64,000 nt of DNA from an uncultured Porphyromonadaceae bacterium. GTDB lineage: Bacteria > Bacteroidota > Bacteroidia > Bacteroidales > Muribaculaceae. How positions within the stretch are numbered: position 1 is the first letter of the stretch; each line of letters starts with the position of its first letter. Positions 52,195 through 59,637 of the stretch are shown in pieces. The notes below the pieces were generated by a model. It saw only the letters and a program-made list of their open reading frames with translations, searched no databases and was not told the DNA's origin. Made by a program: the position numbers and the translations under genes. The DNA lies in NCBI GenBank assembly GCA_900548975.1, contig URMS01000011.1:1-64000 (forward strand). Direction: 5' to 3'.

Positions 52195-52265
52195 TTATTT
52201 ATAATTGGTTTAATGAATATGAGAGGGGGTTGCGAATCCCCTCTCTGTTGTGGACTGTCAGGATA

Positions 52266-53315
52266 TTATTTGGCGTCGACGTAGCGGCGCAGGAATATTT
52301 CTGTGGGGAAGTGGTCGGAGTATCCGCCCAGGTAGCTTCCGCCCGAGTAAGTACGCTTGGGATATCCCTGGCGCGAGCCTTCGGTGTCTTTGAGAAAGTC
52401 GAAGTTGAGTACTTTGGCTTCGTAGAAGTGCCAGCGGTTGTCGGGCACATTCACAAGATTGCCCGATATTATTATCTGGTCGAAAAGATTCCACGAACTC
52501 TTGTAGGCGAGCGTGCCTATGCCCTGATCGAGCTTGCTCCACCATGGGTTGAAGAAGCCGTGCGCCTCCACGCCTTTCGATTTCTTTTTGGCTCCGAGAA
52601 CCACGGCGCAGCTCTTGTCCTGAGGATCATCGTTGAGGTCGCCCATTATTATTACGCCCATCTCGGGATCGATGTTCCACAGCGAATCGGCAATCTGTTT
52701 GCACAGAGCTGCGGCTGCCTCGCGGTTGGGCGACGACTGCTCCTGTCCGCCCAGGCGCGAAGGCCAGTGATTGACAATCACGGCGATACGCTGTCCCAGC
52801 AGCGAGCCAACGACACACATTTGGTCGCGGGTGCGGTAGGGAATGGTGGTGAGGCGGTGGTTTGTCACGTTCTCTACGCGGAAATAACGCTTGTTGTAGA
52901 TCATGCCTACGTCGACACCGCGGGCGTCGGGCGAGTCGTGGTGCACTATGCCGAGATCGAGGCCCTTGAGTTCGGGCTGGGCAATGACATCTTCCATCAC
53001 CGAGCGGTTTTCTATTTCCGACACGCCGATGATAGCCGGTCCGAGGGGAGTGACGCGAGTCTTGAACTGCGATATGGCATAGGCTAGATTGTGCACTTTC
53101 TCATTGTATTTGCGGCTGTCCCACTGGCGTGGTCCGCCGGGAGTGAACTCCACGTCGCGGCCTTCGGGATTGTTGGGAATTGTATCGAAAAGATTCTCGA
53201 AATTATAGAAAGCTATGCCGGCAACCTGCACCTTGCGGTTGTTATCGGCAGCATTCATGGGCAAAACTGCTAAAGCCATCATTACGACGGCTATGATAGT
53301 ATAGACGTGCTTCAT
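52266..53315 (-). CDS. Secreted endonuclease/exonuclease/phosphatase family protein
   Basis: The 349-residue protein has a signal peptide (MKHVYTIIAVVMMALAVLPM-NAA). All EEP-fold motifs are visible: FYNFENLFDT (Asn), IIGVSEIENRSV (metal Glu), VIVNHWPSRLGG (His), IIMGDLNDDPQD (Asp/Asn) and GGYSDHFPTEIFL (Asp-His). Substrates in the family are DNA, RNA or phosphoesters; secretion suggests extracellular nucleic acid or nucleotides. The promoter TACATTTG lies about 34 bases upstream. It faces the TonB receptor operon across the RAYT element. Confidence 0.88.
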   Translation of the reverse strand: MKHVYTIIAVVMMALAVLPMNAADNNRKVQVAGIAFYNFENLFDTIPNNPEGRDVEFTPGGPRQWDSRKYNEKVHNLAYAISQFKTRVTPLGPAIIGVSEIENRSVMEDVIAQPELKGLDLGIVHHDSPDARGVDVGMIYNKRYFRVENVTNHRLTTIPYRTRDQMCVVGSLLGQRIAVIVNHWPSRLGGQEQSSPNREAAAALCKQIADSLWNIDPEMGVIIMGDLNDDPQDKSCAVVLGAKKKSKGVEAHGFFNPWWSKLDQGIGTLAYKSSWNLFDQIIISGNLVNVPDNRWHFYEAKVLNFDFLKDTEGSRQGYPKRTYSGGSYLGGYSDHFPTEIFLRRYVDAK

Positions 53316-53423
53316 ACGTTGAGATAAGGTGTATCTGATAGCGCAAATGTAATCAAAAAAATCACAACCCCCAAAAATTTTTTAGAACCGAGGGACGAGG
53401 GGCGGGGAACGGGAAGCGAGGAG

Positions 53424-54170
53424 AACCGCCTTGGCGGTTCAATATTCACACAGCCTATGGTTTGGACGTTCGTCAGAACGGCCACACCATAGGTCTTGCG
53501 CCATCCATAAACAGCCAACCGCATAGCGGTTGAATAACCCCGAATGTATTTTGCATAAACTATTGCGCATATCCGGGTTAATAGCTATATTTGCCACATG
53601 GCTAATACATTATCTAAAATATATCTCCATATTATTTTCGCTGTAAAAGGACGATTCAGCGTGCTCCCCACACATAGTCTTCCGAATATACACGCATACA
53701 TAGCAAACACCGTACGCAGCCTCGGGCATCAATGCACTATTGTAGGAGGAACCGAGAATCATGTGCATATGCTGATTGAATATAACATTCAGAAGCTCAT
53801 ACCCGATCTTATCCACGATCTTAAGATAGCCACTTCGAAATATATAAACAATAATCGCATGGTTGCCGGCAGATTTCAATGGCAACGAGGATATGCCGTC
53901 CTGTCATATTCCAAGTCAGCGGTGCCGGATCTCATCAATTATATAAAAAACCAATATGAACATCATAAAGGGCGCTCACTGACAGAAGAAGTCCGACTGT
54001 TTCTGGACCGTTACGAGATAGAATACGACAATAAATATCTATTCGACGATTAGCATAGTGGTATTCAACCGCTATGCGGTTGGCTGACAGGAATGCGGCG
54101 AAGACCTATGGTACGAGGTCTGCGCCCCCGTACCATAGGCTGTGTGAATATTGAACCGCCAAGGCGGTTC
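53424..54170. mobile_element. Complete IS200-like/RAYT element with REP-hairpin ends
   Basis: A 747-bp unit is bounded by a perfect 38-base inverted repeat beginning AACCGCCTTGGCGGTT and continuing AATATTCACACAGCC to TATGGT. Each end (53424-53536 and 54063-54170) has three hairpins in the same order: AACCGCCTTGGCGGTT, CCTATGGT with ACCATAGG, and CAACCGCATAGCGGTTG followed by AATA. The transposase gene lies between. The loops of the middle hairpin differ between ends, so the stems are what is conserved. Confidence 0.85.
53598..54053 (+). CDS. REP-associated tyrosine transposase (IS200-like, Y1)
   Basis: The 151-residue single-domain HUH transposase shows HIIFAVKGRFSVLPTHS at the start, the metal-binding HUH motif in ENHVHMLIEY (about residues 56-65) and the catalytic tyrosine in INYIKNQYEHHKGR (about 112-125). 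It nicks and joins single-stranded DNA at hairpins. It appears intact. The exact -7 element TATATTTG (53586-53593) ends four bases before the ATG, so the transcript is likely leaderless. The flanking hairpins are its probable substrates, and related hairpins elsewhere in the window suggest it mobilises them in trans. Confidence 0.9.
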   Translation: MANTLSKIYLHIIFAVKGRFSVLPTHSLPNIHAYIANTVRSLGHQCTIVGGTENHVHMLIEYNIQKLIPDLIHDLKIATSKYINNNRMVAGRFQWQRGYAVLSYSKSAVPDLINYIKNQYEHHKGRSLTEEVRLFLDRYEIEYDNKYLFDD

Positions 54171-54374
54171 CCCTCGCTCCACGCCCCTCGTCCCTCGCTT
54201 CTAAAAAAATTGGTGTTTTATTTGCAAATGTGGGGGCTTTTTTACTAAATTTGACCGCTTTTACTCTGCCTGTCGCGCAGTATGTAGCACTACCAGGCGT
54301 TAACCTTTGAAATTCAAACGACAATATATACCGTATACACAATACACCGGAAAAAATCACACTTATTTAACAAC

Positions 54375-57155
54375 ATGCGACAAAGACTTTTTCTTCTGGT
54401 ACTTCTGTCGGCCCTCTGGCCGGCATTGTTAGCATCGGCGGCCACGGTAGTGGGCGTTGTTGTGAACGGAAGTACGGGCAGCCCCCTGAGTGGCGCCTAT
54501 GTATCGGTCGGAGCGGACGGCACGCGTGCGACCACAAATTTCAACGGACAGTTCCGACTGGAAACGGCAGACAACACCGATGCGTATATCGTTGTGACCT
54601 GCGACGGCTTCCAGAGCGCCGGCCTCGACGTAGCGATAGGCGCCGGCACTGTAAATGTTGGCGAAATACGCCTCACTCAGGATAATATCGGCGAAGACTT
54701 CTACGGCGACGCCAACGACCTGATATTCGACGAAGCCGTGCTCGATGACGACGAAGGCTCCGCCCAGAGCATTTCGGCTCTCACCGGTGCCAACGACAAC
54801 ATCTACTACAACACCGCATCCTACAACTTCGGTCCGATGTACTTCCGCTACCGCGGCTACGACAGCCAGTACCAGAGTGTGTATATCAACGGTATCAAGT
54901 TCAACGACCTTGTCCGCGGCCGCTTCAACTTCTCCACCCTTATGGGCATGACAAGCCGCGCATTCCGCAACAAGACCACCGCAGTGGGCATGGACGCCGC
55001 CAACTACGGCTTCGGCGACATCGGCGGCTCGGTGAACTACAACACCACCACCGACCTCTATGCTCCGGGATTCAACGGTTCGGTGGCCTTCACCAACTCG
55101 AACTATATGTTCCGCGGAATGGTGACCTACGCCAGCGGCCTCAACAAACACGGCTGGGCCTACACCGTGAGCGCCATCGGCCGCTATGCCAAGGAAGGCG
55201 TGATGGAAGGCACATTCTACAACTCGGGAGGCCTGTTCCTCTCCATCGAGAAGCTTATCAACGCCAACAACACCCTTACCCTCACCGCATTCGGCGGTCC
55301 CACACAGCGCGCCACCGGCCGCCCCACCTATCAGGAAGCCTACGACCTGGCCGGCTCCAACCTCTACAACCCCGACTGGGGCTATCAGGACGGCAAGAAG
55401 CGCTCGGCCCGCATCACCGAGACTTTCGACCCCACTGTGATCCTCAACTGGATATACAAGAAAGAGAACACTACGGTGAATACCGCCGCCGCTTTCCGCT
55501 CGGTATACTACAACCGTACCGCCCTCAACTACTACAAGGCACTCGACCCCAACCCCACATACTACCGCTATCTGCCCTCCTACTATGAGGACGACAGCGA
55601 GATGTACGACCTTTACTACGATCTGTGGCGCAACAACGAGTCGTTCCGCCAGATCAAGTGGGACGATCTCTACCAGATCAACTACCTCAACAATGTGCAG
55701 AACGAAGGCCTCGCCGCCGACAGCCCCGACCGCAAGGGTTCGTCGTACATCATGGAGAACCGCATCAACCACCAGCTCAATGCGATGTTCAACACCTACA
55801 TCAACACCCGCATCAACTCGGTGCTCTCGCTGCAGGGCGGTCTGTCGTTCAACTACACCAAGAGCTCGAACTACAAGACCATACGCGACCTCCTGGGCGG
55901 TGAATTCTGGCTCGACATCGACCCCTTCAGCGACCGCGACATCGCCATCGCTCCCCAGAATCTGCAGAACGATCTCGACAATCCCAACCGCCACGTGACC
56001 AAGGGCGACCGCTTCGGCTACGACTACGACATCCACGCCCTCCGCGCCGAGGCATGGCTCCAGAACGTGATCAACCTGCCCAAGTGGGACATCAACTACG
56101 GCGTGCAGATGAGCTACACCCAGTATCAGCGCGACGGCAAGATGCGCAACGGCCGCGCCCCCAACAACTCGCTCGGCAAGAGCGAAATGCTCCGCTTCGA
56201 CAACGCCAGCATCAAGGCCGGCGCACTCTATAAGCTCGACGGCCGCAACATGTTCTCCGCCCACGTGCAGTACGGAACCCAGGCACCGCTCTTCGACGCC
56301 GTGTTCATCGCTCCGCGCGTGAAGAACACCGTGGTCGACAACGTCGAAAGCGAACGCATCCTCTCGGCCGACCTCGCCTACATATGGAACTACCGCCGCT
56401 TCCGCGGCAGCATCACCGGCTTCTACACCGGTGTGAGCAACGCCATCGAGCGCAACGGCTTCTACGACGAGCGCTACACCACCTACACCAACGTAGTGCT
56501 GGCGGGTGTAAAACGCGCCTACAAGGGTGTGGAACTCGGCATGGCTTACAAGATTACCCCGAGCGTCACTGCATCGTTCGCCGGCATGTACTCGCGCTTC
56601 CAGTACAAGAACAATCCCAAGGGTACCCGTACATTCGAAAACGGCCTTTACCCCGACACCACCCAGACCGTATATCTCAAAAACTACTATCTGGGCTCGA
56701 CACCCCAGTACGCCGCCAACCTCGGCATAGACTGGGCCGCTCCGAAGAGCTGGTTCTTCAATGTCAACGCCACATGGCAGGGCGACGCCTACGTGAACCT
56801 CGCCCCGGCATACCACGAAGCTCTTCCCGACCTGCCCACCGCCGACATATGGAACGGCAGCACTCCCACCGAAGGACAGCTCATTGCCAAGATCGAAGAA
56901 CTCTCCACACAGGACAAGCTCAAGAACGCATTCACTCTCAACGCCTCGATCGGCAAACTCATCTACATCAACCGCAAGGTGAGCATGAACGTGAACCTCA
57001 ACCTCAACAACATCCTCAACAACAAGGATGTAGTGACCTACGCCTACCAGCAGGGACGTCTCGATACAAAGAACTACGACCGCAGCGCATATCCCAACCG
57101 CTTCAGCTACGCCCAGGGATTCCGCATGTATCTCAATGTCGGCATTCGTTTCTGA
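54375..57155 (+). CDS. TonB-dependent outer-membrane receptor
   Basis: The 926-residue protein has a signal peptide (MRQRLFLLVLLSALWPALLA-SAA), a carboxypeptidase-regulatory-like domain (VVGVVVNGSTGSPLSGAYVS, about 22-105), a plug region (IYYNTASYNFGPMYFRYRGY) and a large beta barrel ending in an aromatic residue (YLNVGIRF). No SusD gene follows; instead two DUF5689-type lipoproteins are next. The region 54171-54374 upstream holds only REP-adjacent and leader sequence. Likely substrate is linked to the secreted nuclease-like neighbour, which is inference. Confidence 0.9.
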   Translation: MRQRLFLLVLLSALWPALLASAATVVGVVVNGSTGSPLSGAYVSVGADGTRATTNFNGQFRLETADNTDAYIVVTCDGFQSAGLDVAIGAGTVNVGEIRLTQDNIGEDFYGDANDLIFDEAVLDDDEGSAQSISALTGANDNIYYNTASYNFGPMYFRYRGYDSQYQSVYINGIKFNDLVRGRFNFSTLMGMTSRAFRNKTTAVGMDAANYGFGDIGGSVNYNTTTDLYAPGFNGSVAFTNSNYMFRGMVTYASGLNKHGWAYTVSAIGRYAKEGVMEGTFYNSGGLFLSIEKLINANNTLTLTAFGGPTQRATGRPTYQEAYDLAGSNLYNPDWGYQDGKKRSARITETFDPTVILNWIYKKENTTVNTAAAFRSVYYNRTALNYYKALDPNPTYYRYLPSYYEDDSEMYDLYYDLWRNNESFRQIKWDDLYQINYLNNVQNEGLAADSPDRKGSSYIMENRINHQLNAMFNTYINTRINSVLSLQGGLSFNYTKSSNYKTIRDLLGGEFWLDIDPFSDRDIAIAPQNLQNDLDNPNRHVTKGDRFGYDYDIHALRAEAWLQNVINLPKWDINYGVQMSYTQYQRDGKMRNGRAPNNSLGKSEMLRFDNASIKAGALYKLDGRNMFSAHVQYGTQAPLFDAVFIAPRVKNTVVDNVESERILSADLAYIWNYRRFRGSITGFYTGVSNAIERNGFYDERYTTYTNVVLAGVKRAYKGVELGMAYKITPSVTASFAGMYSRFQYKNNPKGTRTFENGLYPDTTQTVYLKNYYLGSTPQYAANLGIDWAAPKSWFFNVNATWQGDAYVNLAPAYHEALPDLPTADIWNGSTPTEGQLIAKIEELSTQDKLKNAFTLNASIGKLIYINRKVSMNVNLNLNNILNNKDVVTYAYQQGRLDTKNYDRSAYPNRFSYAQGFRMYLNVGIRF

Positions 57156-57278
57156 TTCCGCCGGGTGAACAAGTTAAGAAAGTGAAAAAAGTTAAGATAA
57201 TAGTACTTGCTCAATAAACTAATCTCTTAACTTCTTCGACTTAATACTCTTTCAACCCATCACCAACATAAACAACAA

Positions 57279-59486
57279 ATGAAAGCAATACATAAATATA
57301 TAGCAGCGGCCGGTCTGCTCTGCTCGATGGCTCTGAGTTCGTGCGACGACGACTTCGCACGTCCGCCGATTGTAGCCCCCGAGTCGCCGCTGGCGGGCAT
57401 GGAGAACACCACCATCGCCCAGTTCAAAAACATGTACTGGCAGGACGCCAACAACTATGCCGCCTCGATAGGCAAGACTGTCGAAGGCAAGGACATCATC
57501 ATCAAGGCACGCGTCATAAGCTCCGATGCCACCAGCTGCCTCTACCAGTACCTCTACGTGCAGGACGAGACAGGCGCCATGACCATAGCCGCCCGTCAGC
57601 TCAATTCGTCGACCAAGCTCGCCACCCAGTACGGCTACGGACAGGAAGTGTACATCAACGCCACCGGCCTCTACGCAGGCCGCTATGCCGGCCTCTTCCA
57701 GATAGGCAGCAGCACCGACGGCAGCAGCACCACCTTCATCGACAACAGCGTGCTCCTGGAGCACGTGTCCGCCAACGGTCTGGGACAGCCCGATAAAATC
57801 GACCGCTACACCGTCACCATCCCCGAAATGACCGCCGCCCTCTCATCTACCGAGGAAATAATGAAGTACCAGGCCCATGCAGTACGCATCGAGAACGTGC
57901 ACTTCACCTCGCCGGGCCAGGCATTCATCCCCGTATCGGGTCAGGACGCGTCCATCACCTTCGCCGACGCCGACGGCAACACCATGATAATCCGCCTCAA
58001 CCGCTACTGCACCTTCGGCAACACCAAGGTTCCCGGCGGCACTGGCACCATATCGGGTGAACTCGGTTTCTTCAACAACGTATGGCAGATGACCATCAAC
58101 AACATCGACGACCTCGAAGGATTCGACTTCGACAACACCGATACCCCCGACACTCCCGACGAGCCCACCGGCGAACCCGAAGGCGAAGGCACCGCCGCAA
58201 GCCCCTACAACAGCCTCAAGGCCTACGAAGTGACCAAGGCGCTCGCCGCCGACGCCACTACCGAAAGCGAATACTATGTCAAGGGCAAGGTGAGCGCCAT
58301 CAAGGAACTCAGCACTTCCTTCGGCAACGCCACATACTCCATCACCAGCGAAGGCACATCGCAGGCATTCGACATATTCCGTGGCTACTACTTCAACGGC
58401 GACAAATTCACCGCCGAAGATCAGCTTAAGGTAGGCGACGAAGTGGTGGTATGCGGCAAGCTCGTAAACTTCAAGGGCAACACCCCGCAGATGGCCCAGG
58501 GCAGCCGGATTATCAGCATCAACGGCCAGGGCGGCAGCGAAACCCCCGACACTCCCGGCGACATCACCGCCGAAGGCGACGGCTCCGAGGCAAATCCCTA
58601 CAACACTCTCGGCCTCCGCGCTCTCAATCCCACCAACACTCAGGAGGCCGTGGCCACAGGCGTATGGCTCAAGGGCTACATCGTAGGCTTTATGCCTACC
58701 GGCGGTACCTCGACCACTCTCGCCGGCACCACATTCGGCACAGCCGAAGCCGCCACCACAAATATTGTGGTAGGCCCGACACCCGACTGCAAAGACGTCA
58801 ATCTCTGCGTGGGCATACAGCTGCCTTCGGGCGCCGTACGCAACGCCCTCAACCTCTCGACCAACCCCGGCAACCTCGGCAAGGCCGTGACCCTCAAGGG
58901 CGACGTGATGAAATACTGCGGCGGTCCCGGCCTCAAGAACACAAGCGCATACACCCTCGACGGCCAGGGCGGCGACACCCCCGACACTCCGGTCGAAGGG
59001 CAGCTCTTCAGCAGCCTCTCGGATAAGGACGCCGCACTCTCCACCGGCTGGACCATCGAAAACGTAACCACCGGCGGCCTCGAGAACGTATGGAGCTGGA
59101 AGGTATACAACAACGCCGGCTATCTCAACGGCAGCGGCTTCGCCAACGGCGCCGCCACAGCCACCGAAGCCTACGCCATCTCGCCCGTAATCGACCTCAC
59201 AGGCGCCACAGGCATAGCCATGAGCTTCGAGCATGCCGCCAAATTCCAGACCACTCTCCGCACCCTCTGCGGCGTAGTCGTACGCGAGGAAGGCGCCAAG
59301 GCATGGACCGCTCTCACCATCCCCACATGGCCCGAAGCCGGAGCATGGACATTCGCCGCCAGCGGCTCTATCAGCCTCGAGGCTTATGCCGGAAAGAAGA
59401 TACAGATAGCCTTCAAGTACGCTTCGAGCGCCGACGGCGCCGACACCTGGGAAATCAAGAATCTCGTGATCACCGGCAAGAAATAA
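57279..59486 (+). CDS. DUF5689/DUF6359 surface lipoprotein 1
   Basis: The 735-residue protein has a lipoprotein signal (MKAIHKYIAAAGLLCSMALS-SC). A DUF5689-like domain spans about 35-270 (TTIAQFKNMYWQDANNYAAS). Two OB-fold DUF6359-like modules follow (YYVKGKVSAIKELSTSFGNA, about 325-415; VWLKGYIVGFMPTGGTSTTL, about 460-570), each preceded by a T-P-D-rich linker. The end is a jellyroll like the choice-of-anchor J domain (WSWKVYNNAGYLNGSGFANG). It is surface-exposed and probably binds the receptor's substrate, perhaps nucleic acid. It follows the TonB receptor by 123 bases containing a partial spacer repeat. Confidence 0.8.
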   Translation: MKAIHKYIAAAGLLCSMALSSCDDDFARPPIVAPESPLAGMENTTIAQFKNMYWQDANNYAASIGKTVEGKDIIIKARVISSDATSCLYQYLYVQDETGAMTIAARQLNSSTKLATQYGYGQEVYINATGLYAGRYAGLFQIGSSTDGSSTTFIDNSVLLEHVSANGLGQPDKIDRYTVTIPEMTAALSSTEEIMKYQAHAVRIENVHFTSPGQAFIPVSGQDASITFADADGNTMIIRLNRYCTFGNTKVPGGTGTISGELGFFNNVWQMTINNIDDLEGFDFDNTDTPDTPDEPTGEPEGEGTAASPYNSLKAYEVTKALAADATTESEYYVKGKVSAIKELSTSFGNATYSITSEGTSQAFDIFRGYYFNGDKFTAEDQLKVGDEVVVCGKLVNFKGNTPQMAQGSRIISINGQGGSETPDTPGDITAEGDGSEANPYNTLGLRALNPTNTQEAVATGVWLKGYIVGFMPTGGTSTTLAGTTFGTAEAATTNIVVGPTPDCKDVNLCVGIQLPSGAVRNALNLSTNPGNLGKAVTLKGDVMKYCGGPGLKNTSAYTLDGQGGDTPDTPVEGQLFSSLSDKDAALSTGWTIENVTTGGLENVWSWKVYNNAGYLNGSGFANGAATATEAYAISPVIDLTGATGIAMSFEHAAKFQTTLRTLCGVVVREEGAKAWTALTIPTWPEAGAWTFAASGSISLEAYAGKKIQIAFKYASSADGADTWEIKNLVITGKK

Positions 59487-59529
59487 TTTACTCAACTTAG
59501 TTGAAGTGAATAAAGTCAAAAGAGTGAAA

Positions 59530-59625
59530 AGAGTTAAGATAACAGGTCCTTCACAACCGATATCTTTCCTCCGGAAACCATTATCTTAACTTTTTAAACC
59601 TTTTACTTTTTCAACTATATTTTAA
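59530..59625. repeat. Dispersed palindromic spacer repeat, copy 3
   Basis: GAGTTAAGATAAC faces CCATTATCTTAACTTTTT, followed by AAACCTTTTACTTTTTCAAC and TATATTTT, as in the copies at 45018 and 46632. A degenerate copy lies at 57174-57260. Confidence 0.75.
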
Positions 59626-59637
59626 AGTATATATACT

